Shown here piece by piece: positions 11,415 to 23,548 of a stretch of 64,000 nt of DNA. The stretch comes from Tetrahymena thermophila SB210 (lineage: Eukaryota; Ciliophora; Oligohymenophorea; Hymenostomatida; Tetrahymenidae). The translations under genes and the position numbers were made by a program. Below the pieces are notes generated by a model. That model ran no database searches. It saw nothing but the letters and a program-made list of their open reading frames with translations, and was not told the origin of the DNA. The number at the start of each line of letters is the position of its first letter. Position 1 is the first letter of the stretch. Location: positions 124,001-188,000 of the forward strand of contig NW_002476534.1 of the NCBI RefSeq assembly GCF_000189635.1. Direction: 5' to 3'.

Positions 11415-14400
11415 ATATATTAATAAAATGATGTCTTAAAAACAATATTTATGTTCATTTTTTTATTTAATTTATATTTATTTTTTATTCATCTAATTCC
11501 CTAAAAAATTTTCTATCTCCATACTTCGATTTTTGAGATTAACAAATAACTTTAAAAATTGATTCTTAACAAAACATTTAAATTAATATGCATTTATTTG
11601 TGATTATGTTTATTAATATAATTACAAAGCTTTTTTAGTCAATCCAAGAATTTGTTTTTCATAAGATCGAATATTTATTTTTGGATGGTTTCATTTTTTA
11701 ATATTATAATTAATTATAAGAGAGGTTTAAAAAAAATTATAAATTTTTGAAATTATATTATTTATTTTTATCATCACTGTATCATTTTAAATATTTAATT
11801 TAGTCATTTATCACTCCCTACCCATAAATTAATAAATAGTAAGCATTTAAAAAAATTATAAGAAAAGCTTCTGATAATTAATTAATTTTATTTGTAAATA
11901 AGCAAAGAAAAAAAAATAAATTAAATATAATTAGTTATGTTTAAAATTTATATTGAAAAATATGCAATTTAAATAGATTATCTTATTTTTGGCAGATTTT
12001 ATTGATTTTAATAATTTATTATTGTTATCATGAATCTTTAAAAAAGTTCTTTTTTGGCATAAACTAAAGAAAGATTGATAGAATGTCAAAATTTTGAATA
12101 AATATTTTGAATTTAACTTTAAAAAATTAAAATTATTTTCATAAGTTCGTTGAATATGAAAAATATTATAATTTTAAAATATTTATGAATTAGCTTATGG
12201 AATCTAAGTAATTCCTCTTGAGAAACTTCATATTATTTTTAAAATTATTAATTTTTAAAGAGAGATCTATAAAAATATATAATCTCAATTTCAATTTATT
12301 GAATTATTAAATATAAAAAACATTTTCTGTCTGGAAAAGTTATCTAAAAATGTTAATATTTAAGAATATTTAATAAAAATTAGTTTAAGTATAGAATAAT
12401 TCATCTTATTATTATGTACTTTTATTCATATTTGATTTATAAATCAATCATTTTTTATATCTACTTTTCAAAATTATCAAAACTAAATACAATTTATTCT
12501 TAGAATAAATTTCATTTTAAAATTTTTTGTATTTTTACAATTTTTTTTATACAGGACTTATCTTATCAGATGTCTATTTTTTCTTTATGATCAATTCTAT
12601 TAAATTATTTGCTATTTTATTTAATGAAATATATTTTTAGTGAAATGTTTGCATATTTTTTCTTTTCTAACAGTTATTTTAGTATAATTAAACAAAATAT
12701 CATATTACTTCTACAGTAATTTTACCTTTATTTCAAATATTCTGAAATCAACTTTACTTTCAAAATTTAAAAGTAAATATATATATACATACATAAAATG
12801 AAATTATATAAGAATTGACCATGCATAATAAGTAAAGTATCAATTTATTATTATCTTTGAATGAATTTTATTTTTAAATAAATTTTAAGCTTAAAAAATA
12901 TTTTTTATTATGAGAAATTGTTAAATTTAGAAAAAATATACTAACTAAAATAAATTTGTATTGACTTTTATTTAAAATTTTTAAAAAATGTAAACAAGAA
13001 TAGAAGGAAATTAATAAAATAAGTAATATATTTCAAAAGTAAAACACAGATTAAATTTAAATGATGTGTAATTATTTTGAAAAAATAAGATTATAATAAA
13101 AAGTGCCAGTAATTGATAGCTTGTCTTTTTTTGTTAAATTACTAGCTGCTTTTATTACTAAAAATAAGGAAATTTTTTGATTTATTAGAGTCTATGCATA
13201 ATTATAATTTTTTCTAAAAACTTGCAATATTTGTTTTGATTCAATAATATTTAAAGATATTATAGAATTTTTTGAATTATGTATATCACAATATGTAAAA
13301 CTAATTAATATTAATAAAATATTAATCTAGTTTTGAATAATTTTTAGATGAGCACTTATATCTTTTAAAAATTAATTCTAGCTATCTTATAAATATAGAT
13401 AGAGCAACATTTATATTCATTTTTTTATTCAAAATTTAAGAAAATATTTAAAAAAGTATCATTTAAATTTTTTCTAAAAAACATAAAAATTAAAATAGTG
13501 TATTGGTAAGTAATCATATCCTTAAAATAGGCTTGTAGAAAGTATATGTATATATAAATATGTATCTATAAATAACAAAATTGTAGAATGTATTATTCAT
13601 TTACGTACCCGATTTTTATTTTAGTATACTAGTTACAAATTAAGTAATAGGCAGTGTTTTATTTTAAATCTATTAATATTAATCTGCTGTTGGTAAAACA
13701 AAATTTATTTTAAAATCTTTCGCCCTTATCTATCTGTGTATACTCTCTATCTTGCTTATCAGTCTATTTTTTTTTGTTAAATTTGATTTAAAGCTTTCAT
13801 TTATAAAACTTTTCTATTACCATAAAAGAAACTTTAAGAATTAATCCATTTTCAAAGTGATTTAAACATTTCTATTTAAAAATTTGAAGTTTTTAGAAAA
13901 ATATCAATATGAAATAATATATAATAGTAGAATGTTTTAAATAAAGATATTTATCTTAATAAATTGCAAAAATAAATTATATAAAACAAAAATTTAAAAC
14001 ATTTTATGAGTAATTTAGAGTCAAGATAAACTAAAATTGTGTTGTTAGGAGAGTACCTTTAAATTATAAATTAAAATATAAAATTTGATTGGGATGATTA
14101 ATCAGAGTTAGTGAGATAGAAAAAACATAATTTAAAAAAAAACCCATTCGCTATTGTAAATAACATTGAAATGTTAAATTGTTACCAATTTTAATTTATC
14201 AGAATTTACCCTCAAGTCAGAAATTATTATCTTTAAGTTTTTTTTATTTGCCAACTGCAAATAGCTGGCTCAAAAGAAAATTAACTAAAAAATCACATAC
14301 TAGCCATTAATTGATATTTAGGTTAATTATTTGCTCGTTAATAAGTAGAATTGATAAATAAGTTTTATAATTAATAATCAAAGAAAAAAAATAAAAACCT

Positions 14401-14441
14401 AAATAATAAAAAATAACCATATCAACAATTAAACAATTAGA
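11415..14441. other. Long AT-rich spacer between the two small paralogues
   Basis: About 3 kb without a supported gene; only short chance frames. It contains small AT/TA dinucleotide runs (near 12780 and 13545). No decayed third copy of the flanking paralogues was found by eye. Confidence 0.5.
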
Positions 14442-14909
14442 ATGATGCAAAACTTTAACTTCATTAAGAAAAACGAAAGTGAGGTCTTTAGAGAAAAATG
14501 CAGCACAATAAACTAAATGGTTGACAAATTTTTGGAGAAACTCTAAAACTTGAGAAAAGCTCTTTTCTAATGCTCACAAAAGAAGGAAAAGCCTCTTATT
14601 GATAGTTATTTCCAAGACGATCTGAAATTTATCTAAAAAATGATTTAGAAGAGCTAGAGCATTCAATAATAAATAATTTTTCAGCAAACTATTAAGACCT
14701 TCTCCATCTATAAATGTGAATACGAATAGCTATGTGATTTAATAGACCTCAACTTAGGAGAATTTTCAAAAAAGCTTAGAAGCTTTTCTACAAACCACAA
14801 AATATATGAAATAATCATTTAAAAGAAAATATAAATCCAAAATTATTTCTATTCATTGGAAGACTGTGACTCTCCTTGTAAAGTGAGACAAGAAGTTTTC
14901 AATTTTTGA
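14442..14909 (+). CDS. Small helical protein of unknown family, paralogue B
   Basis: Single exon, 155 residues, TGA stop; two residues shorter than paralogue A, explained by one gap before the NHK motif. Shared landmarks: FIKKN at 7-11, EVFREKC with Cys20, EKLQNLR, KPLIDS, a central LC pair (YEQLCDLI versus FQLICQTV in A), NHKIYE, and the closing SLEDCDSPCKVRQEVFNF. The two genes lie in the same direction 3 kb apart, which fits a local duplication followed by long divergence while the C-terminal block stayed nearly fixed. Many glutamines are encoded by TAA/TAG. Function unknown; no catalytic or metal-site pattern is visible apart from the conserved cysteines. Confidence 0.85.
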
Positions 14910-15677
14910 ATAAAAACATTCTGTATAATAACAACATTAACTATTTTAAGCAAATAATACTTTCTAACCAAACAAATATAAACAAAAAACAATTAAAAAA
15001 CTAATCTATATTAATAAATATATATAAATTTTAATAAATAGTCTTTTATACAATTCTTTGTTTTACTTAAATTTAAGTTTTAATCAATTTATTTTTTAAC
15101 CATAAATTTATTAATCAATATTAAGAATAACTTAAAATCAAAAACTTTAAAGCAGTTTTCAAAAAAATTATATGCTAATTCAAAAAAAGTGAAAATATGT
15201 AGTATATGTACTCTATTTTTTTATAATAATATCGTTTTTTATGTGATTGTAGGTATAGTTTTAATTCAATAAATTATATATATGATGCTGATTTTTATTA
15301 TGTTACTTTAAAACGTATGTAAACAGCTGGCTTTGATTTTTATTTTGAATAATACTGATAGTAATTAATAGCTTCTTTTTAGTTTAATCTAATGAATACT
15401 ATATAAAAACGATAAAAGCACTTTGGTTTAAAAACCATTTTTAAAACATAAAAGCAAATCCATATTAATAAATTTTAACTAACAAATTTTAAATATCTAA
15501 AAATATTTTAATCTCTTTCAATGAATCAATTAATAGCCAATGCTATAGATGAATATTATATTTTTGAGTAAACTTATTTTATAAATAAAATCATGAGTTA
15601 ACACAAATTTAGGACTATGAAGTAAAATTTTAGAAACCAAAATATGAATTTAAATATTCTTAGTAGTTAATTAATTG
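14910..15677. other. AT-rich spacer
   Basis: Convergent intergenic region; nothing seen other than A/T-rich sequence. Confidence 0.5.
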
Positions 15678-18283
15678 TCATTCTGCGTCTTCGTTGTTTT
15701 AATTTTCTTTAACAACTGCCTCTGGAAAGTATTTAGCCATTTCTTCTTAACTTACTTCAAATTTTTTCATTTTTAGTTACCTGCATTTAATAAAATATAA
15801 ATTTTATCTAATTGTTTTTCTTAAAAAATGGAAAATTTTACTAAATAAATTATTTCGGTGTTAATTTCTAAAGTTTTTATAGTTATTTTGACCTCTTTTC
15901 TTTTTCATACTAAATCTGTAGTGTGCTTTGCCTAAGATTTAAAATAATTTTTTGAAAATTGAAAAACATTTAACTTCACTTTTTTTAAAAAAAAAAAAGT
16001 AGGTAGTGTTCACTTGTTTAAATGTAATAGCTGAAAATTGAGAACAGCCAGCTTAAACAAAATCAAGATTTAAAACTTAATTCAAGCATATATATTGTTG
16101 CACTATAAAAAGCAGAAGAAAGAAAATCAGTATTTACATTGAGAAAGTGCGAAGCAACTCTTTTTCTTGCTTTTCTTTTTAAATCTTTTCCTATGCTTTT
16201 TTCTGTTTATCTAAGAGCTTGTCCCATTTTTCTTACTTTTTATTTTAAATGAGTAAAAATATGACTTTATTAAAAAAATATATAAAATATCTTACAGTAG
16301 ATTGGAAGATGCTCTAGAAGTTAAAATTATTTCTTTGCATTGACTAGCTCTTAATATTTTGTCTTTCTTTGATATAATCTTAAAGTTCTTCCTGTTTATT
16401 AAAATATATTTTTTGTATCATTTTTACTTATTTTATTTAAGGAGTAAATAAATTAATATTTTACTTAACGTTTCGCAGCCTGGTCAATTTTTTTATTCCA
16501 TTAGCTATTTAACTATTCAATTTGTTATCTTTTTTATTTTTACTAATGTTTTAAAAAAATGTAGTCTTGAAAAATGTTACATTTCACTTTTCATCAACAA
16601 GCTCTTATTTTATTTCTGTTTCTCTAGATTCTGTTTCACTTTTTCTTAAAAAGTTAGAGGTTTTTCTTCTTCTTAATTTTATGAGCTATTATTTTTTGGC
16701 TTATTTATTTAGTTAATATTTTAAAAATTGTGCTAATTTAAGAAAAAATGTCATCAAAATGGAAATGATAAACAATTACTTATTTTTTGGGTTTTGTTTC
16801 TTTGTTGTGGCTATGAGATTCATAGTTCTATATAACCTTTTATAATATTAAAGATTCTCTTTCTTTTTATATTTTCTAGGCTATCTCCGATTTTTCTTGC
16901 TTTTACTAGTTCTAATCTTAAATTTACGTTGTTTTTCTACTCCAGTAGTCACTCATCAAATTGAGTACATGTTGGTCTCTCAACTGAAAATAGTTCTGTA
17001 ACTCTTAACTTCTTTGATGTAGTTTTTCTTGAACTAGCTAATTTTTTTATTTTGCCATCATGCCTTTCTCATGGAAAGAAGCGTTTGCTAGGTCTTAGAA
17101 TCTCTTAAATTTTATTTCTTCAACCTTCTTTTAAATATCATCTTATTCTTAATACATTTTTACAATTTTGCCCATCTGATCTTTAATCTTCCTTGAATTT
17201 TCAATTTTTATTTTCTTTTGTTTGTAAGCCACCTTCTAATTTTGTCTTTTAACTTGCATCAGCTTTATTGTAATACAAAAATTAATATCATATAAATCCA
17301 TTTATAATTATACTAAAATTTTGGTTAAAGTGTTCAACTAAAAAATAAGAACATAAAAATTGCAATCTGTTTTTTTTTTTTAAATTAAAGTAAATAATCT
17401 CATTTGATAAAAAAAATTGATCATTCTTTACTTTCTCATTTAAAAATTTTTGTTTTTTACTATTTGCCCTTTCAAGAGACATTTAAGAATCAATCATTGT
17501 TTTTCTCATTAAAAGCTCCTTTTTGAGTTCGTTATTCATTTCAAACTATTTTTTTTTTTAATAAAACTAATAAATACCATTTTTCAAATAAGTAAATAAT
17601 TTACTTCTTAGATATTATATTCTTTATCATTTCTCAAGTTAACTTTATCAAATTGATGCTCTATATTTAGTTTACTTAATTGGTATTTAGAATTCTTTTA
17701 TTCCAAATCTCCTGAAAAAGCCTATCTTTACAAACTCTATCTTGAACTTAAATTGTAAAATAAAAATTTATAAACATAAATTAAATTAAATTTTATTTAC
17801 CATCCTTCTGCTGTTTTCCTGAGTCGAGCATTTTCTTATTTTACTAATCTGTGTCTTTCATGTATAATTTATTCTAGATTAGCTTTAATTTATTTAAAAG
17901 TAACTTTCAAGTTAATTATTTATAATGAATGATTTTAATAAAGAATACAAAATTTTTTTTATGTTATATAAATTAAATTGCAAAACTTACCATGAACGTT
18001 AATCAAATGTTACATGTAATCGTTTTATGGATTAGATTTAATTGAGTTACTACTTTAAATACTTTACTTTATTTTAGCTTATTTTTCCTCGTAGTTATGC
18101 ATTTTTTCAAAGTAAGCGTAGTTTCTATTGAATTTTTAAAAAAATACATTTTTTTCTGTTTGATTATATCAATCATTATTAGGTAATTATTTATGCAAAT
18201 AAATGATAAAATTACTTCAAAGTATATTTATCTGTAGGCATTTTTAAAATTATGATAGCGCTTCTCGTGCGAGGTGAGTCCAT
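15678..18283 (-). CDS. Multi-exon coiled-coil protein, unknown function
   Basis: At least ten exons: 18283-18216, 18124-17991, 17882-17801, 17746-17605, 17545-17432, 17262-16780, 16732-about 16595, about 16520-16465, 16391-16296, 16235-16138, 15780-15678. All junctions except those around 16595-16520 keep the frame with GT/AG borders. The product, roughly 480-500 residues, is rich in Gln, Lys and Glu and almost continuously helical (for example ELKKELLMRKTMIDSQ and QEKWDKLLDKQKKAQEKIQ), ending FPEAVVKENQNNEDAE. It has no membrane segment, so it is probably a structural coiled coil, perhaps of cytoskeleton or cilium, which is inference. The open frame also continues upstream of 18283 to Met codons at 18469 and 18637, so the start may lie further upstream. 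The junction near 16560 did not resolve cleanly. Confidence 0.75.
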
Positions 18284-18856
18284 ATTAATTTTTAGCTAAC
18301 ATTCTTTCACTTTATTTTCATATAATCGTATAAAATATTAAGGATTTGTTTGAAAATTTCCATGAAATGATTAGCTGCTCTATTGATTCATCTAGACATA
18401 ATTTATTAAATATTTCATCTAATTAACTGAAAAACATAAATTATTTTACAGTTACTCCCAACGAGTCATTTTCTTGCAAATTCTATAAGGTTTGCGTAAC
18501 AAACATGTCCTATCCTTCCATCGAATTTTAGCTTAATCTTAAAAATATTTCTTAAAACTTTCTTTGCTTTCAACTATATGTATTTATAAAATTTTGTAAT
18601 TAACCTCAATTAGAAAGATTCGTTTAATATAAATCATAAGAGTTTCTTTATCTTATAAAAATATATGTTTTAAAAATTAAAAAGGTAAAAATTATTACAA
18701 AAATGAATTATAATCATTTTAAAAATTGTCTCAAAAAAAAAATTATTTTGTTAATCTTTGAGAAAAATAAAAGTTAACAGTCAAATTAAGAAATAATTTG
18801 AAAATTATTAATTATCAACTTTTAAAAGAAAACTGTTATTGAAAAAATGATTATTA

Positions 18857-19040
18857 AATATTTAAAAAATACTCAAGATACAAAAGAAAGTCAAATCTTG
18901 AATCAAATTCAAATGATTTATTTGCATGTTAGCAATTTAAAATATTTTATTTATTTAAATTTTAACTATTTTCATGCCTGTATAATTTGAATATTTAATT
19001 CAAACAAGGAAATAAGAGAATCATATCTCAAATTTACAAA
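18857..19040. repeat. Diverged direct repeat, copy 1
   Basis: Starts AATATTTAAAAAATACTCA and ends near ATTCAAACAAGGAAAT-AAGAGAAT. The same order of landmarks (TACTC, AAAGAAAGT, AATC, TTTCATG, ATTCAAACAAG) recurs in copy 2 about 387 bases downstream with many substitutions and small gaps. Confidence 0.55.
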
Positions 19041-19243
19041 AGATTTCAACTAATGATAATTTTTATAATTCTAGTTATTTTAATGTATAAATTTATTAAA
19101 TATTTATTGAAAAAGTTCATGCAGTTTCTTTTAACCTTCCAAATTATTACTTTTTGATCTTATTTTTAATAAAAAAAATATTTTTTTGCTTGATGAAATA
19201 AAAAATTAATATTTTTTATTTGAAAAAAAGCTTACTATTTATA

Positions 19244-19430
19244 TAATATTTAAAAAATACTCAGGATTTAAAAGAAAGTTAGATCTTAAATCAATTTTAA
19301 ATGCTTTATTTTCATGCATGAAACATAAATTGTTTTATTTTTTTCAATTTTTACTTCTTCAATATATGTATAATTTCAAAATTAGATTCAAACAAGTAGG
19401 AAATTCGAGAATGAAATTGCAAATTTCGAA
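19244..19430. repeat. Diverged direct repeat, copy 2
   Basis: Second copy of the repeat at 18857-19040, same orientation. Length is preserved to within a few bases, which argues for an old tandem duplication rather than chance A/T similarity. Confidence 0.55.
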
Positions 19431-19681
19431 AAAACTCCTACTTAAAAGAATTATAACTTGCTATGTATATCTTCTATTTTTCTCCTTTTTATAAGCAATT
19501 AAAATCATTTTTAGTAAAAAAATTATTATTTTTGCTTAATTTATTTCAATATTTACTTATAAATATATGATTAATTATAAGGATTTCTATTTGAATGGCT
19601 TTAAGTTAGATCCTAAGTATTAGTTATTTTCATATAATTTAATTAATTTTAACTTTGAAATTGTGTTTGTGTTATTAAATA

Positions 19682-20421
19682 ATGTAGAGTTTAGATAAGT
19701 TATCTTAGAGAATTTAAAGCTCACTCTCTAATAAAAGTGAGGTAAGTATTTCAATTAGCTTTGATTATTTGAACTAAATAGCTAATTCATTTATATTTTA
19801 TCAAATTATAGATAGTATACGTATATCCTGCTTTGCCTTGCTTCATAATATTTATAGTTAGCATTATTAGTGCATCAGTATACATAACAAAGAAAGGTGA
19901 CCATCAAAGTTGCGTTTTGTAGAACCCAAATTCAAGTGATTATATATAGGAATACGTCTTAGGATCCATTATTGTAGGTTATATATTCTTGGCAATATAT
20001 TCGAACATATTATTAGAAATAATCCCTAAGCTAAAAGGAGTAGTAGCTAGTTTTTTATTACTTTTTGTTTGGTCTATAGGATCTTTTATATGGAATATAA
20101 TAGGAGCTACTTTAGTTTCTAAGTCTTACTGCGTAAAATTTAGAATATATTTAAAATAGATAAATTATTTTCATATTAATATAGAAAAGTACAAAATATT
20201 ATGGAATCGCTGTAATGAATTTGGTAGTGTACTTTTTATTCTTTGGTGGACTTGTCTTCTATTCTATTTATATTTGGATAATTCACAAAAAAGAGGATGT
20301 AAACTATGCAATTTAATTTGTTTAAAGTTGTTTTATTTTTAAAAATAATTAATAGAAAGCAGATGTCCAAGTCAATCCTAACTATGTTTCTTAACCTTAA
20401 AATGTTAACAAAAATAAATGA
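19682..20421 (+). CDS. Four-helix membrane protein, unknown function
   Basis: Three exons, 19682-19741, 19812-20132 and 20185-20421 (phase 0 introns of 70 and 52 nt), 205 residues. Four hydrophobic segments are clear: about 21-46 (YVYPALPCFIIFIVSIISAS), 65-90, 93-120 (VVASFLLLFVWSIGSFIW) and 131-160 (GIAVMNLVVYFLFFGGLVFY). Short polar N terminus and a Gln/Asn-rich cytosolic tail of about 45 residues follow the tetraspan topology. Between segments 1 and 2 lies a loop with one Cys (DHQSCVLQ). Reading through the second intron also stays open but gives a non-hydrophobic tail, so the spliced form is preferred. Family not recognised. Confidence 0.8.
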
Positions 20422-21078
20422 ATGATCCAAATAGAAAAACAAGATTTACTCATAGTTGGATTTTAATTTTTCCAGCTAGAAAACTATTTAATCTTTAAAT
20501 ACAAATTATCATAGGAACAATTAAATAAAAGTTATATATTTAATAAATTTTATGAAACGATTGTATAAAAGAATGAATTAATGAGCGAATGAATACCTTG
20601 CTGCAGTCTAGGAAAAATAATACAAATATATAAAAGAAAAATACACTTTAATGCATGTTTTAAATTAAATATATCAAGAAATTTAGAGAGATATTTTATA
20701 TTTTTGTAGTTAAGATTTGAATTTATAATTAATAATTAATTATACTCTGATTCATTTTTGTGGTTAAGTATAAAGATTGTTATTATTTCTGACATATTTT
20801 TTGTTTTAAGCATATAATTATTTTATTTTTGTTTATTTCTACCTAAATAATTAGCTAAATTGTCTGCATTTATTTCGTTTTAACTAAAGTGTTTATTTAC
20901 TTACTTTTTATCTACTTCTCATTTCAAATAAATAAATAAATATTCCTAGTTTTTTCAGAAGAAAATGAATATTTTATATTTTATTAGTTGCCTTTAAAAT
21001 TTTTTTAGAGTAATTAATTAACTTTGTTTGTATATAATTTAAATTAATTATTATTTAGTATGCTTCATATTTGCTTGC
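20422..21078. other. AT-rich convergent spacer
   Basis: Between convergent genes; expected 3' UTRs only. No RNA gene or hairpin seen. Confidence 0.5.
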
Positions 21079-21465
21079 TCAAGAATCTTTATCTTCCTTA
21101 GTAACTGCATCGAGAATATATTTATTATCACAACTAATTTTATAATTAAGTTAAAAATCAGATGACTTGATTGTAAAAAAGTTTAGGATTAAAAATGAAA
21201 GCTTTGAAGAGTTTCTAAAGAAAGAAAAGTGAATAAATTTTAAAGAATTTTAAATGTCTTACTGAGGGCAATATTCATCGCATTCATCGAAGTCCTTCAA
21301 ATCTTTTCTAAAGACTTTTTTGCAAACTTTGCAAGCAAAAACCATTTCTAAAGCCTTTTTTAATTCATGATCTTGAGTTTCATTGTGGCATTCAGCACAG
21401 TCAAACCACTTTTTACAGCATGGGGCTCTAATTGCGACTTAAACGTTTAAAATATGTTTGCACAT
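21079..21465 (-). CDS. CHY zinc-finger protein (Hot13-like)
   Basis: Two exons, 21465-21263 and 21133-21079 (intron 21134-21262, phase 2), 85 residues. The CHY zinc finger binds several zinc ions through Cys and His. Visible ligands: C2, H4, C16, C17, C23, C26, H27, H33, C45, C48, C66 and C69, in the order CKHI ... APCC ... CAECHNET..H ... CKVC ... CPHC, then DNKYI. The intron separates Cys66 from Cys69; splicing is needed to restore the CxxC pair, which strongly supports the junction. Small stand-alone CHY proteins include yeast Hot13, a mitochondrial intermembrane-space factor that acts on Mia40; RING-fused CHY proteins are E3 ligases. No RING is present, so the Hot13-like type is favoured. 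No presequence. Confidence 0.92.
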
Positions 21466-22608
21466 CTCTATTTTCTTTTACTTTTAATCTTTTTTTATTG
21501 ATAATGAGAAATTTAGATTTTTAATTTTTTTAATTTTTTAGAATCATCGATAAAAATTTGAAAGCCAGAAAAAAAATTAATTGAAAAAAAATAAATAAAC
21601 AAACAAACAAGCAAATAAATAAATAAACAAACAAACATGCTTATTTTTTTAAAAATCAAAAAAATTTAAAATAATTAGATAATTTTAAAACTTAAATATG
21701 CTTTTTTTTATTTTAAAAATTTAATCCAAGCAACAAAAATTCAATGGTAAATCTAAAAAAAATTTCTAATTATTTATTTCCCTCCAAATATTAATCTCAA
21801 TATCTTAAAACAAGTTTTAAAATTCAATCAATATAAAAAAATATTATTAAAAATAAAGATGAAATTTCTCCTAAAATATTTGAACTATTCATTCATTCTA
21901 ATTTATTTTCTTAATTTAAAATTATTTATTTTATATTAATTTTAATTTATAAAAAATATCAAAATTGAGCACATACAAATTAAAAATAATTATTTGTAGA
22001 ATTTAATATTTTGTTTGCTGATTTTTAAAGTAGGCAATTTTATTTCATTTGCAATTAATAAATTTTTTAATTCTATATGAATTCTGAAAAATATCTTGAC
22101 TTTTTAAGTCAAAATTCATTTAAATTAATTTTAAGGATGATAAATTTTTATGTTTAATAAACTTTTCATTTTAATTAATAAATTTATCATATTTTAAATT
22201 CTCTTTGGTTTGGTTAATAAATTTATTTTAATTAGTTTTTATTTTTTATTTCAGATAAATACCATTTTTTTATACAGATTATTATGATAAAATTGTATTA
22301 TTATTGTTAAATCATAAATTTTATGATAATAATTTTTGACATCATTTGTGTGATTATTTATGCATCACAAATATCAAATTAAGGCACTTAAAGGATGCAA
22401 TATTCGAGAACAAGATGATTGTTTTAATTTACATATTTAGATACCATCAGACATCATTAAAAATTAGAATGACATCAAAGAAAAGATTAAGATTGTTTTC
22501 ATAGTTAATAATAAAAATAATATATTTTGATAAAAAGTAGATAGATTGATAAATAGATTTCAATTAATAATAAACAAGCAAGTATTCACAAACAAAAAAG
22601 TAATAAAT
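21466..22608. other. AT-rich divergent spacer with simple-sequence tract
   Basis: Holds promoters of the CHY gene (minus) and the GST gene (plus). A simple-sequence run of AAAC/AAAT units lies at about 21590-21640, just upstream of the CHY gene start. No gene seen. Confidence 0.5.
21590..21640. repeat. AAAC/AAAT compound microsatellite
   Basis: Mixed four-base units (AAAC, AAGC, AAAT) about 125-175 bases upstream of the CHY zinc-finger gene start. Confidence 0.8.
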
Positions 22609-23298
22609 ATGTAAGATTAACAACAAACCCTAAGTCTTTATATGGACTGGATGTCTTAGCCTTCTAGATGCGTTGCAATTTTTTGCATGATAAATAAAAT
22701 CCCTGTTGATATCTCAGAGGTAAAAATTCTCAAAGGATAGCTCAGAAGTCAAGAATACAAAAGAATCAATCCTAATATGAGAGTTCCTACTATTAAAGAC
22801 GGTAAATTCGTGCTTTATGAGTCTCATGCAATACTTAAATATTTGATAGCTTCAAGGGCATAATATATTCCTGAACATTGGTATCCTAAGGATATAAAAG
22901 AACGTGCATTAGTAGATTAATATTTAGACTGGCACCACACAAATATCAGAAACGCAGGAATGTATATTTTCAACTACTTTGTGCTTCCAAGTTTAGGTAT
23001 TTAGTCTAAGTAGAATAAAGAAACTATTTACAAATTGTTTATCTAATCCTTGAAAATGATTGATACAATATTTTTAGCTGATAAGCCATATATTGCTTCA
23101 AAGGAAAAAGCAACTATCGCTGATCTCTCCTGCTATTGCGAAATTACCTAAGTTAATTTAATTGATTTTGATTTCTCTCCTTATCCTAACATTCTTAAGT
23201 GGATGTAAAGACTTACTGCTGAATATCCATAGCTAGTTGAAGGACATCAACCTTTTATGAAATTTGTTTAGAAGATTAAAGAAAAATAAAATTTATGA
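22609..23298 (+). CDS. Glutathione S-transferase, theta-like
   Basis: Single exon, 229 residues, TGA stop. GSTs conjugate glutathione to electrophiles in the cytosol. The N-terminal thioredoxin-like domain shows LSLYMDWMSQPSRC (Ser16 in the position of the theta-class catalytic serine), RVPTIKDG with the cis-proline Pro60, and ESHAILKYL with the glutathione-binding Glu71-Ser72. The all-helical C-terminal domain contains ERALVDQYLDWHHTNIR and the N-capping ATIADLSCYCEI helix seen across GSTs. Length is normal for the family. The Met at 22609 is preferred because it lies just before the first strand and no upstream Met is in frame nearby. The dual-specificity phosphatase gene follows 250 bases downstream on the same strand. 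Confidence 0.95.
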
Positions 23299-23548
23299 AA
23301 AAATTAAAGCTAATAATATAAATAAAAATGTATTATGTTTTATATGTTGAATGAATATTCTACATTTTTAACTAGATTTAGAAAGGAAATTTTTTATTGA
23401 TTTAACATTTACTTAAGTGCTATTTAAAGTTTTTATTAATACGTGAATAAAACTTATAATCTAATTTAAACAAATCTTAATTAAAAAAGTATAATCAATT
23501 TTAGAGAGTTTTGTTTACATAAATAAGTCATACAAAAAAAACTTAAGG

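Larger units (their letters stand above)
18284..19681. other. AT-rich divergent spacer with a diverged direct repeat
   Basis: Between a minus-strand and a plus-strand gene, so promoters of both are expected. Contains the two-copy repeat annotated separately. The first 350 bases may be 5' coding sequence of the coiled-coil gene if an upstream start is used. Confidence 0.5.

Noticed and set aside
20133-20184. Unspliced reading through the second intron of the tetraspan gene
   Set aside because: It stays open but replaces the fourth membrane helix with Cys-rich non-hydrophobic sequence; the GT/AG-spliced form gives a complete fourth helix.
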